From positions 53,857,746 to 53,921,745 of the forward strand of contig OX345636.1 in NCBI GenBank assembly GCA_947044365.1: a stretch of 64,000 nucleotides of DNA, given 5' to 3'. Both the position numbers and the translations under genes were made by a program. The notes beneath the pieces were generated by a model, which saw only the letters and a list, made by a program, of their open reading frames with translations, ran no database searches and was not told where the DNA came from. This DNA comes from Petrosia ficiformis. Its lineage: Eukaryota; Porifera; Demospongiae; Haplosclerida; Petrosiidae. Shown one piece after another: positions 21,664-33,244 of the stretch; position 1 is the stretch's first letter, and the number at the start of each line of letters is the position of its first letter.

Positions 21664-23078
21664 ACCAGGAAGCATAAGATTAGGAGCAGCAGACGACCAC
21701 ACATTTAATTAAATTGGTCAAACTATCTATCTGATTGTCTGTTACTATTTTTAGAACCCATGTGTATAGCCTTCGTCAAATATGGCTTCTAGAAAACAAA
21801 CAGCTACTACTACATTGACTAAGTTCCTGTAAAACAGAGAAAAGAATTTGGTGATAATCTGGCTTGTGTAGACTGTGAAGATGTTGCTAGTGAGGCTATT
21901 GACAAAGTAGTAGGAAGCTTTCACTGCAAATCAATGACTGAAGGCAATGATATCAAACCAGAGCCTAAAATTAGGGCTAGTAGCAGCCAAAAAGCTAGTA
22001 GGTTTTCGGCTTTGGTTGCTTACGTAACTGAATTTGGTTAGTAGTTAGGTTATATTTCAAGTGATTTTCAATATTTGTAAATGTGACTTATTAATCTTCA
22101 TAATGCAAGCTACTGGCCATCATATGATTATTATTGTCAATGTGACACATTCACACATCAGTTAGTACCTAGTACCTCTTCATGCATATATATAATATTT
22201 ACAAGTACTATATAGTTTGAGGACATAAAGTATATTAACAAAACAAAGTATTATATAAGTATAACCTGTGGTGTACTACAAACTTAGTTTATCATACTAT
22301 CATAGTTTATCATTCTATCACCTGAGAATCAACAAATGTTGCTTAATATCTTACTATGTACATAAATTTATACTTATAACAACAAATAATATCCGTTGTG
22401 TCTAAATTACTGTGAGATTCTTTATTGTGTAATGTAGTTTATATACTAGTTAATATAGATATATATGTAGTCTCAGGAGCATATTATTAATATTAAAATT
22501 CATGTAAACAAACATGTGTTAAAATAACCATTAATTTTTACAGTGATAGTACTATTTTACTGTAGGAAAAGATTGATACAACAGTTAGAATCATATTTTT
22601 TTACTCTTTTCAAGTAGTTTGTGAATTTCATTTTCCAACAGAAATGGCTATGCTAAAAATGTGTGACACACATGAACATATACTAGAAAAGTGAACACAT
22701 GTATATATAGGTATAGGTAGAGGTATAGGCAGTTTTAGTTGCCTATAGTATCTGTATCTGAATTACAGGCAATACCTAGTATAGGTACAATACTAATTTC
22801 AACATGTCAACAACAACAAGAGCACTATCATGGGTTTTTCCTTGAAAGTGAATTGGACAAATCACATAAGCATAAAATGGATCAAATTTTTAATTGATTA
22901 AAACTATAATGAAAATTTTGATCTTTATACTTTAAATGTGTTGACTGGAGATTTGACCCTTTTCAGGTCAGTCAAGTCTCCAGTTTATACTGTAGATTGG
23001 GCTAGTAGTAATTCTGAGAAGTTTTAGGCCCTGGAAAATACAGTATGAATAGGACTAAACAGTTGTTTCTCGTCTTTA
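21664..23078 (+). mobile_element. Related copy of the 517-1096 TIR element, right end lost
   Basis: Starts ACCAGGAAGCATAAG and matches one TIR of the 517-1096 element through CATTTAATTAAATTGGTC and TATTTTTAGAACCCA. It then matches that element's interior to about 21,955 (GGCAATGATATCAAA). The homology resumes at about 23,045 with GAATAGGACTAAACAG and ends near 23,078. The intervening ~1.09 kb is absent from the short copy. So either this is a longer parental form or it carries an insertion. It lies in intron 2 of NLR unit A. Confidence 0.65.
21782..22036 (+). pseudogene. Coding-like exon inside the TIR element
   Basis: ATG opens MASRKQTATTTLTK. After a 1-nt deletion relative to the 517-1096 copy it continues VPVKQRKEFGDNLACVDCED, VASEAIDKVVGSFHC, KPEPKIRASSSQKASRFSAL and VAYVTEFG, followed by the donor G|GTTAGT. 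The short copy keeps the first half of this frame on its minus strand. I do not recognise the protein. It could be a transposon-encoded exon or a captured host exon. Confidence 0.5.
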
Positions 23079-23924
23079 ACAAAGTCCTTGAACTGAAATT
23101 ACACTATACATGAATAAGATGAAATGATGTTAATAATACAAGTATAATAGAATTAACTTTACTTAAACACGAATAGTACTCAATTTTAAAACTACATAAT
23201 TACACCATCCATGTAATGTTTAAGATGAGTATTTGATGAACTACTCACAAATTCAAATCATAGTTTTCATAGTTGTTTATAATTCTGCTTAACCTTGAAA
23301 TCAGATATGAGGTCAATTACAAAACATCAATTACAATTACACTTTCAATTACAGCCTTTCTGTTGACATTATATAAGTACAATTACAATTACTTTAGAGT
23401 AATTTATTATAATTGATTGTCATTATGTAATACATTGAATAAACATTAAGTTCTGAAATCTAATAGCAACTAATGAGCAACACTGCACTCTTATTTAAAA
23501 TCTCCAACTGCATTCTTGAAATATTCTGAAGATTTTGACTTGCTGTATTTACATGGCGGCACTTGTGTGATTCGTGCAACAATAATGACCGAATAACCAC
23601 ACGATTGTGAGCAAGTTCATGGATAGCATATTCACGCGTTCGGGCATGAGCGCAAATGATTTTGCGAGTTTCTGAATGACAATCTGAGTGCTTGAGCTGC
23701 AGATCTGCACATGGATGGTCACCCGTGATTGGTGGTTCACACTTACGTAAGTTGAGCGATCTCTCGAATGTCTTTAATAGCAACCTTTGTAATGTCTCTA
23801 AAACATTATGAAAGACAGAGAATTGTAGCTCTCTACTATATATAAAGTGTAATTAAATAATAAATATATATATATAATTATATTCTACATATATATATAT
23901 ACATGCATGTATATATATAATATA

Positions 23925-24233
23925 TGCTAAAGTTAACAAAAACATTCATTGCCCAGAACTCACCGACTAAGCCTTTTAGTCAACAGTCAATTTGTAGTAT
24001 AGTATGGGAGAGTTGCAGATCATATTTAGACGGAGTGTTAAATTGTTTCAACTGCTTGCAATTGGGTTTCAAGTAACTTAGCTTGCGTTAACTCAAACGA
24101 GTAGTTCTAAGGTACAGCAATTTCATTTACTAAATTGTCACACCCCTTACGTTATTGTTGCTCACGTGCGTTCTTCGAGTGTATATCAGATATATACTCC
24201 CTGTCGGGCCTTTGATGTTTTTGTTAACTATGG
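23925..24233. mobile_element. ~310-bp MITE in a TA-rich tract
   Basis: Arms AGTTAACAAAAACAT (left, from about 23,931) and ATGTTTTTGTTAACT (right, to about 24,229) are inverted repeats with TATATA runs on both sides. That is compatible with a TA-target element, but the exact ends are hidden in the TA tract. Confidence 0.55.
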
Positions 24234-25132
24234 TATATATAATATATATATTATATATAATATATGAAGTATAATTATAATATAATAATAATGGACAATC
24301 AGTCTCAAAATACCATTAAACTCAAAGAAACTGGTGGAGGGATTGATAGAGAAAAGACAGGCTGCCCAAGAGTATTAACAAGGATTCGCTACATGGCGAT
24401 TGACAACTGGATGGATAAAGACAACTGGATGGATGACACCAAGGTTAACTGAATATTTGATAGGATCGTTTCCTGGACTGAAGGTTTTCGAAAGGACAGT
24501 TGCCAGGGGTAGACAAGAACTGGGATGAATTCATGTTTTTTGGCCATTCAAAAGAATTTTTATATTTTTACCTCAACTCCATTCAATCCTGTATGGTTAG
24601 GAGATCATTAATACAATAACTAACTCCAAAACCTTAAACTATAATGTTAACCCTAACTGTATAAAAATTGCAACATCGAAATAGTGGCATGAAATATGTC
24701 AGTTAAGAAAGTGTTTCTTTTGTGGATTTGTTTCTGAATTATAACACAAATTGGTTTATCTTGCCATCTTTTACTTGACGAGAGAAGATATAATTATATA
24801 GAAAATAATACTAAACTGTATAAATTATGCATGTATCTCACATAACTTTTGGGTTTTGACATCCTTACATCTTCTGAAAATGTTTTTTGTTCCTGTAATA
24901 CAATTATAGGATGGTGGTGACATAATCCAATACAAACTTCCATTTGTTGTTATGGGTATATAGACCTTTTTCGACAACAGTGCGAATACAAGAGTTTGAA
25001 TAAAGGAATTGTGATAGTTTCCATTGGATGATATTACCACTGTACCAGCATTATATTTTAAATATATAATTACAATTATTGATAATTATTATAATCATTT
25101 TAGCTTCATTGTTATTTTCTTTCATCCTCTAG

Positions 25133-28100
25133 ATATGATCCATAAAACCTCTGTCTTACAACAAACATCATATCAACATCCTGCTCCATTGTCAGATTGC
25201 AGGAAAAAATCCAGGGCTAAAACTGATTCTCCTTTATATCGTCATAGTTCTATACCAACATCTACATCAGCGGAATCTTCTCCCAAACAACCTTATTGTG
25301 GTGTGGATCGCGTTCATATTGTTTCTTGTCCTCATGAGGTAAGGGTATATAAAAACTTCCTTAAAGCTCGTTACCAGAGAAATCAGTTCCCCACATACTT
25401 CAAGCAACCTTCTCCTTCAATTAAAAAATTCATAAATCTAGAGTTAGTACACAAGAAGAGAGAAAATAAGGAAGAGAGAATTCAGTCAATGACAGCCAAG
25501 CTTCATGGAGATGTGACAACATATAAGAACGACAGAACATCTATGGATATGACGCAAATTGGTGAAGTAGGTGAAGATCAGAAACTTCCTCGTAATGTAC
25601 TTATTGAAGGTGATCCTGGTGTGGGGAAAACTACTTTAGTATGGGAGATGTGTAAAGAATGGGGAGAAGGTACATTGCTACAACAATGGGATCTTGTGGT
25701 ACTAGTACAACTTCGTGATAAGGGTATTAGACGTGCTATAAATTTGCGTGATTTCTTTAAGTTTTCTCCAGATTCACCAGTAAATGAGATTGTTTATCAA
25801 CATATTCGTGACACATTTGGAGATCGAGTGCTAATAATTTTTGATGGTTATGATGAATTATCAAAATTACAGAAGACTGAAACTTCAATATTTAATCAAA
25901 TACTTGAAAGCACATTACTTCCCTCTGCATCAGTAATAGTGACAAGTCGTCCTGTGGCAAGTGCAACTCTTCCTGATGCTTTCCAGGATCACACACAACA
26001 ACGCATTGAAGTTGTGGGATTTACAAAGAGAGATATTGACAAGTATATTAAATGTAAATTTTCTAACGATTCAAATTTATTACAAAGTTTCAAAGAGTAC
26101 ATATCATCTCACCAGTTCATCTTGACACTTATGTATGTTCCTCTTCATTGTGCAATAGTAACTGACTTGTATCAGATGTACTGGAGGAAAGGAAAGACAG
26201 ATTTTGCACCAAAGACTGTCACACAACTCTATACTTGCTTTCTTCATTCACTATTGGAACGATATCTTGATGATCATATCATCTACGGACCACAGCAACT
26301 CTGTATTGAAGCTTTGTCTGACTTGCCAGTAGATGTATATAATGATTTGATGAAGCTTGCTCAACTGGCTGCTAAAGGTATTGAAGAGAAACAGTATGTA
26401 TTTGATGACCTCACCTGTAACACTCTAGGTCTAATGCAGAGTGTTGATGATAATGAGTCACACAAGTCTAAGTCAACATCATATAGTTTCCTTCATCTAA
26501 CATTACAGGAGTATCTTGCTGCTCTCTACTGGTCCACACTCCCATCTGAAAATACATCTTATTTGTTCTTAGAATCATCCTTGTTACCAGTATCAACATT
26601 TATCAAAACAAAAGGTGAATTTCACAACATTCATTTGCCATCATTACTTTTCTATGCTGGTTTAACAAAAGTTAAAGGAACACCATTAGAAGAAATCCTG
26701 TCAAACAATCATTCTTGTACTTACAATTTTCTTAGTTTATTGTTTGAAACCCAAAACACAGAATATATTTCATCAGTATTAACAGATAGGACTTATAAAA
26801 TGAAGATAAAATCACACATGGAATCTTATGTCACTGGATATGGTATTGCTAACAGTTCTTCTACAGCACTGTGGGATATTGATATCAAAGAAACACGATT
26901 CATAAAAACACTAGTCAATGGTGTTAATCATGCCACAAGTAGTGATGGAGGGAGTATATCTAAATTACAGATTAGTAGAGGCGGTTTAAATTCCCCACGT
27001 GTGATATTATTATTATCTGAACTTCAACGTCACATGACAAAGCTCACTGATCTTCATTTGGTTTTAGATGATATTTCTCGTGATAACATTGAAAAACAGT
27101 TTTTTGGATTCTGTCCTGCATTAAAAACATTTGCATTCACTCTAAAAAGAGACTACCATATCTAAATGTTTTCCCCAAAATAACTAGTCTTACTCTTGAA
27201 GGTGCTGTTGTAGATGATGCAGTGAGCGCTGGACTAACAAATTCTATAACTCTAAAATCATTGACGTTCACTGAATGTAAAATTGTAATTGATAGACAAG
27301 ATGTATTGACAGAGAACAGTACATTAGGAAATTTCACTTGTGATATTGCCCAACCATTAGCTGAAGAACTACATTACAACACACAAATAGAGTCATTAAA
27401 ACTAATTAAGATCTCAGACTCTAAAGCTTTCAAAATATTGATGTTAGAATTAATACAAATCAAGTCATTGTCATCATTAGAACTTGTCAGTGTCAAACTG
27501 GATGTTGAAGGAGGCAGAATACTAAGAGATGTAATTGAAGAGAATACTACCTTAAGAAAAATGAAAATATCTTATTCCATCGATTCTATTGATGTTGCTC
27601 AACCCTTAGCTGAAGGATTACAATGTAACACAGGACTGGAATCATTAAAACTATCTTCGATCTCAGACTCTAAAGCTTTAAATACATTAATGTCTGGATT
27701 AATACAAAACAAGTCAGTGTCATCATTAGAACTGACCAGTGTCAAACTGGATGTTGAAGGAGGCAGAATACTAAGGGATGTAATGAGAGATAAAAATACC
27801 TTAAGAAAAATGAAAATATCTGAATCCATTTATTCTATTGATGTGGCCCAACCATTAGCTGAAGGATTACAATACAACACAGGACTACATACACTATCAT
27901 TACATTACATAGATACCAGTGGTGTATGAAAACATTCATTGAAGGACTATCATGCAGCAATAATACAATTCAAACCTTAGTGTTAGATTGTAATAGTATG
28001 ACTATTGAAGACTATCAACTACTGAATAATAGTATTCTCAAGAAGAACCAAACATTGAAAAATATCATCATCTATATTACAGATTATCATGATCACCTTA

Positions 28101-28319
28101 CTGAAGAATTATCAGATGGTATATCAGTAAATATTGGATTAAGGAATATTGTCATATACTCTTCTAAACTTTCCTGTGATGATGCTAAGATGTTAGCTGA
28201 CAGTGTAATGAAGAACATGAATAATTTAATCAATATAACATTGCCTGACAAGTGTTCACGAGATCTGTCAGTATACTCATATCCTAAAAACAGAGTCAAG
28301 TACATGAGTGATAATGAAG
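25133..28319 (+). pseudogene. NLR unit A, NACHT-LRR exon with two frameshifts
   Basis: Close relative of 3125-6307. The NACHT part is open: GDPGVGKTT (about 25,612-25,638), LIIFDGYDEL (about 25,834-25,863), VIVTSRP, and FLHLTLQEYLAALYW (about 26,490). In the LRR part a 1-nt deletion near 27,123 (GCATTAAAAACA against GCATTGAAAAACA in unit 0) shifts the frame. An in-frame 18-bp deletion follows near 27,170. A second 1-nt deletion near 27,927 (GGTGTATGAAAACA against GGTGTAATAACAATA) shifts it again, and from there to the donor G|GTATGT at 28,319 the LRR end is open. As read, the protein would end near 27,165, after NACHT and only a short LRR start. Assembly error in A-runs is a real alternative. 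Confidence 0.8.
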
Positions 28320-28508
28320 GTATGTAGTGTAGGGTAAAGTCATAATAATCAATTACACGCATTACACATACACTGATGATCTACTAATCGCTACCTATAC
28401 ATACTTGTGTAATACTTAGTCAATATAATGTATGATCAAGTGTACATCTCACTGATCTAGTGTACACTACACTAATCATCTACACATAATAATCACTGAT
28501 TCATTAGA

Positions 28509-28551
28509 TTATACTCATATTGGTAGTCACTGACTACCAATATGAGTATAA
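28509..28551. repeat. Perfect 21-bp-arm hairpin
   Basis: TTATACTCATATTGGTAGTC plus A is mirrored after a single C by its exact reverse complement, giving a 43-nt near-perfect palindrome just downstream of the NLR unit A LRR exon. The corresponding 3' regions of units 0 and C lack it. Confidence 0.9.
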
Positions 28552-28649
28552 CCTTATGGACGTAAAATGATATATATAAACCCTCTCAGTGAAGTTTGTT
28601 ATGGTCAACAAATCCACTAAAATTAATGTACATATATTCTTTTCAACAG

Positions 28650-28684
28650 TTAGAGAATACATCAAGTCCTTATGGAAGTCATGA
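28650..28684 (+). CDS. NLR unit A, last coding exon
   Basis: After the acceptor TTTTCAACAG, the phase-1 frame from 28,319 continues as VREYIKSLWKS and TGA. It is homologous to 6696-6730 and 49,746-49,780. Whether it is ever translated depends on the upstream frameshifts. Confidence 0.65.
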
Positions 28685-28924
28685 GCTCACCTCCAGTTCT
28701 GTGATATACATGTATGATAAAATGAACACTCTCTTTTCCTTTCAATACTAACCATGCATTATCACTATTGATTATGTATATAATCATTTTTTCAGGTATT
28801 CACTAGACATTACAACTATACTAGTACTCTCTGATATGACGAGAAGACTTTGATTCAATCTTGTTAAAATTTAAAGTAAATTAGTGTTATTATAATTATT
28901 TGTCTTCATATTTTAATCAAGTGT

Positions 28925-29126
28925 TTAAATCTCTTTGGAATTTTTACATCACATCAGCATATCAGAATGGGAATGTGACTGGGAACTGGTATGAAACATC
29001 AACCATTAGTTTAATGAGGTCTGTTTTATTAGACTGGTTCTTCTTTGCAATATATCGTATAATAGCAATGGGAACACGTTCTTCAAATCCACTTGATGGA
29101 GTATACATTGTCACTAGTTTTTGAAT
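28925..29126 (-). pseudogene. Myosin-V DIL-domain tail, last exon relic (unit A copy)
   Basis: After the acceptor TTCACAG the minus strand encodes IQKLVTMYTPSSGFEERVPI, AIIRYIAKKNQSNK, and DVSYQFPVTFPF, then TGA where the unit C copy has TCTTAT. This is the best-preserved stretch of the DIL C-terminal motif in the window. Further myosin exons are not found behind this copy, so it is a truncated duplicate. Confidence 0.75.
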
Positions 29127-30045
29127 CTGTGAATTAAAATAATTATTAATTATTACTATCATAATTATGGAAGCCATAGTTATAACATCATACCACTTTT
29201 TCTCTAATTATATGTGGTACTTTTAATTGATATTCTTAACACCATTGTGTTATATCATTGTAGCCCACAAGAAGGTAAATTCTGCTTCATACTTCAAGTA
29301 AGCACATGAAATAATTAGAGTATATTTGAACCTCATCCTTCGGGGGGGTTACAGTAAATGGTTTGGAAACATTTCTGTCTGTGTGTCTGTTTGTGTGACT
29401 CTGCTGTACCTAAAAAAAAAAGGACACTCCTGGACTTCCATTCTTGGCATGTATACACTCCTCTGAAGTGGCAAGAATCTGCACTAACTAATATTTTCTC
29501 CACTATGCTACAAAACTATCAAAGGGCTGGTATAGAATTGTGTTCCATTAGAGCAGGAACTACAATGAAGGAAGATGGGAGAGAAAGAGAAGTGGATAAC
29601 AGACAAACAGAGCTAGTCATTCAGAAGCACTATGTACAACTACTAACTAAGATACACCATATAGGAATTATGCTGTGAGAATGATGATAATACTATTATT
29701 ACGAAGGAATATGAATCACATGACCTGATAATAATACACATGATTCATCTATGGGACTTGTTTCCATAAGCATATACGTATATCAAAGAAGACCCAGGTA
29801 CCAATATATCTCCATCATGATAATAGTCTTGTCCCATAATACCATGTGCCATACATAGCAAGAGGTAGTGTGATATGTTTACTCCATTTTCTTGGTCCAA
29901 TGAAATCATTTGTGACAAATGAATATCATCATTATCAAGTCGTATTTAAAGCTAGAGGTACTATTTTTAGGCTTTGCAGGAAACAGAATGTGGGGAAATA
30001 AATGTCTTTTGCTGTGTGGTGTGGTAATCAGGGAATAGACTCCAC
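29127..30045. other. Duplicated 3' flank of NLR unit A
   Basis: Collinear by eye with pieces of 7180-7600 and 11,040-11,330. No gene recognised. Confidence 0.5.
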
Positions 30046-30185
30046 AGAAGAAAGAAAGACAGAAAGAAAGAAAGAAAGACACCCGAAGCAATGAAAAAAT
30101 GATAATGAGTTGCCTCAGGTGGGATTTGAACCCACAACATTGTGCACTCGGGACAGATGCTCTTACCAACTTAGCTACGAAAGAA
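30046..30185 (-). repeat. tRNA-derived SINE with (CTTT)n tail
   Basis: The minus strand from 30,185 shows an A-box-like TAGCTAAGTTGG and a B box GGTTCAAATCCC at tRNA-like spacing, then GCCTCAGG-type unique sequence and a tail of TTTC repeats ending at about 30,046. No acceptor-stem pairing can be formed, so it is not an intact tRNA gene. A related GCCTCAGGTGG...CTTTCTTTTC fragment lies at 30,320-30,372. Confidence 0.65.
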
Positions 30186-30439
30186 GCCCAGCTGGCAGGG
30201 TCCAAATCAAACATCTCATACACCCAGGTTAACTGAAACTTGGTGTATAAGTGAAAGCCGGGATAATTAAATCACTAAAGACACCAACACTAAACCGAAG
30301 TATATACATGATGACTTGAGATGAAAAGAAAGACAGCCACCTGAGGCAATTGAATGTGTTGCCTCAGGTTGGTGCAAAACATATATATATAATTATATTG
30401 AATTAATTATTAATGTACCACACACAAACCTGTAATAAT

Positions 30440-30615
30440 CATTTTTAGTAAATTAAACTGTAATTAAATTACAAGTCTACTGCAATAACTATAACTAAAA
30501 TGAAAATTGGCCAAAAAGGGACAATTTTAGTTAGTTAACTAAAACTAAAACCCTTTTAGTAAGCCTAATATTGTTTTAGTTTATTAAACTATAACTAAAC
30601 AAAACGTTTGAGAAA
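30440..30615 (-). repeat. TTTTAGTTA-rich dispersed repeat, copy 1
   Basis: On the minus strand it contains AAAAGGGTTTTAGTTTTAGT, TTTTAGTTATAGTTATTGCA and GACTTGTAATTTA. Copies lie at 37,435-37,625 (+) and 53,520-53,775 (+). No clear ends or coding. Confidence 0.75.
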
Positions 30616-31227
30616 CCAGGCATACATGTACTATAACTATAACTAAATGTGGTCACTATAGTCACACTAAAACAACACTAATAAAAAGGCATATTTCAGA
30701 CATTAACTCTATAGACATAAGGAATAATTACTGATAAGATCAATGTGATGTGTTATTATGATATGTAGGTATGAGAGAATTAGAAACAAAGGAAGTACAA
30801 AAAATCTGAAATCCAACAAAACATTTCAGCATCACTCCTAACACTTCCGTTTGCAACTTCCACATCCTAGAAATGTAAATTGTTTACCACATTGAAGTTA
30901 TACAGCCAACCAATTCATAATTATAAGTGATCAGATTTGTAGATTGTGACATTACTAAGCAGGCTAGATACATCACTGCTGCCATTTTAATTTCTATCAA
31001 ATTGCATGTGTTTTGTTTCTGCATATGTCCAAACATTATACGAATATTTGAATATCCAAAATATAATCTATAGTGATATAAGTTTTAAGAAGTACTTTAG
31101 CATAATCAAGATATTGTGTGCTAAGTTCCATTGATTCCTGAATACAAAGCACACAAAAAGCATTTGAAAAAAAATTTTTCGTCATTCATATGGATGATTT
31201 TCATATTAACAATCACATGTATCATAC
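30616..31227. other. No gene recognised
   Basis: AT-rich, nothing supported. Confidence 0.5.
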
Positions 31228-31455
31228 ATTATACATGTACATGTACATCATCATTATGATGTGTAATATAGTTACAGGTACAAGTACGTGTACATGTACA
31301 TGATCATTATGATGTATAATATAGTTACAGGTACATGTACATGATCTATAATGTATAATAATAGTTATATACATGTACATGTACATCATCATAATATAGT
31401 TACATGTACATGTACATGATCATTATGATGTATTATGTACATGTACATGTTTACA
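31228..31455. repeat. Minisatellite, ~55-bp units
   Basis: Four imperfect units share CATGTACATGATCATTATGA, then TGTATAATATAGTTACAGG. GTACATGTAC palindromes occur at each unit junction. Confidence 0.8.
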
Positions 31456-31800
31456 CTAAAATGACAAAATATTATGTATTTTTATTTTCAGATTGTTTGT
31501 GTAACTCATTACTATTGATTAATTCCATTTTCATTTTATTAATCTCCTCTTCTTGACTCAGTCCTTTTTGCCTTTCTTTCTTTAACTCTGTCTTCACATC
31601 TTCCATCTCCTTACGTCATAGAAACTAGCCATGCCCATTAACTCCTGACATCGATTGTTATTTTTGTGATACTAATATATTATTCTGAGTGGTCAGTTTT
31701 TGTTGTAGTTGTATGATGTTTATTTCCAAACCTTTGTTTAATTACTTGACATGATAAACAGAACGAGGATCAGTCTTCCATTTATATGTAGATGACAAAG
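31456..31800. other. No gene recognised
   Basis: AT-rich. A purine/pyrimidine-skewed patch at 31,540-31,610 is rich in TCTTC, without a reading frame I would trust. Confidence 0.4.
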
Positions 31801-31870
31801 ACATAGATAGATAGATAGATAGACAGATAGATAGACAGACAGTTTAGATAGATAGATAGATAGAGAGATA
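31801..31870. repeat. (GATA)n microsatellite
   Basis: ATAG/ATAGACAG units. Confidence 0.95.
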
Positions 31871-32068
31871 ATATTAAAACTATCAATTTTCATATTGATA
31901 GCATGAAAAACAATATGAAGTCTGTGGCACTCAATAAAAGTGTGATAAAAGTTATATGTATTATCAAGCTGTTTTATAACACTTTTAAGTAGATGGAGTA
32001 AATAATCTTTCAAAGATTCTTACTTTATTTGCATTCAAGACATGTGAATGATACTTACCTCTTCATGG

Positions 32069-32281
32069 CTCTAATTTACAAAAAGGGACATAATAATTTT
32101 GATCACATTCATGCATGTAATTCCTCATCATTAAATGTATTTATAAGCAGTCAATGAATTTCAGTATCTAAGAAGCTTAATAATAGCTCATTTAATCTCA
32201 TTTATTTCCTGTACAAAAAAGGTAATGATTCCATATGTTTTTTTGAGGGAAAATGTCCCTTTTTGAAAATGAGGTCACACG
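32069..32281. mobile_element. Degenerate copy of the 33,993-34,235 MITE
   Basis: Left TCTAATTTACAAAAAGGGAC and right GTCCCTTTTTGAAAATGAGG (then TCACAC) are inverted repeats resembling the TIRs of the 33,993-34,235 element. Confidence 0.5.
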
Positions 32282-32759
32282 GGTTAATCCTATGCCTATG
32301 GATCAAAACAATATAAAGAATTTGGAAACCATTTCAAAATATTTGTGAAGTATTTGGATGAGGGGAGACCAAGGCAGTTCCAATATTATTTGTACTGAGG
32401 GGGGGGGGGGGAATGTTTATCGTGATAGGTACTAGGTAGTTAGATTAAGGACTGTTCCCAGAATTACCACATCTTACATAATTATCATGTATAATTATAT
32501 AGGCCTACATTATTATGATAAATAAGTACATACCATAATCTATGATAATTATAATTATATTATAATCATTATATACATATGGGGTGCCATTGTTTAATTT
32601 CAAGACAAAATTAATGGTGCCCCATATATACATGTACATAACAACTGTATAATATAATATTCTCCATCTCCAACAATATAATTTTCGTTTTCATCATCAG
32701 CAAAAACAATGTAACTTTAACTCTTTTGCTCTTTGGTAACCTGGCTTGCAAAAATAGAT

Positions 32760-32947
32760 GAGCCACGTGTGCTTGGGTATGCCCCTTGTATACTGATAAT
32801 CATGGACGTTTCTAGCCCCTCCTGTTTTATTTGACAAAAGTAGCTGACTCAACTAATTATAGTCAATGATACCAGGGGTAACGCATTCTTTTACAGTGAC
32901 AGTCTTTCCCCCTTGTGTTGATAATTTAGGGACTGAGTATATATCAA
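32760..32947 (+). promoter_or_regulatory. Candidate promoter/5'UTR exon of NLR unit C
   Basis: Contains TAGCCCCTCCTG, TGTTGATAATTTA, GGGACTGAGTATATATCAA|GTGAGT in the same order as 16,970-17,145. The following intron-like DNA (TAAGCCCATTGCCCCTCAGG, then GGTTTTGAAAGCTTCACTT) also matches unit A, but is split by the 33,245-33,844 element. Confidence 0.45.
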
Positions 32948-33244
32948 GTGAGTTGTATTATTACACATGTGTATTCAGGGAAACAAGTATGTGATGAGAT
33001 GTACTGGTCAATGTCTGTAGTTTATATCATCATCAGCATTATATGGGGTTAGGAATTTCATAGATTGTTTTTTTTTCTGACTAGTATTGTAATAAGTCAT
33101 CGGTTAGTCTGGCTATGCTATACTAGTCATTGGTATAAAATGGTTTTGTAGGTTTGGTTTATCTATAATTTGTAAGTAAGCCCATTGCCCCTCAGGCTAA
33201 TTTTGTGTAGCCAGACTCAACCTACTACGAAGGAAGGATCACTG

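Larger units (their letters stand above)
21451..25132 (+). other. Intron 2 of NLR unit A
   Basis: Runs from the donor at 21,450 to the acceptor ATCCTCTAG at 25,132. It holds the TIR element above, a small MITE at 23,925-24,233 and AT-rich filler. An open frame on the minus strand at 23,460-23,783 has no recognisable domain. Confidence 0.6.

Noticed and set aside
23460..23783. Minus-strand 107-codon frame in intron 2 of unit A
   Set aside because: No recognisable domain, no splice context, no counterpart in other units.
30110..30185. tRNA gene on the minus strand
   Set aside because: A- and B-box-like motifs are present but no acceptor stem pairs, and a TTTC tail follows. A SINE head fits better.
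31228..31455. CRISPR-like array
   Set aside because: Units are tandem and contiguous with no unique spacers of constant length; eukaryotic minisatellite.
32401..32413. G-run (also 57,166 and 51,938) as a G-quadruplex regulatory site
   Set aside because: Single runs without the spacing of four G-tracts; likely simple-sequence or element-end features.
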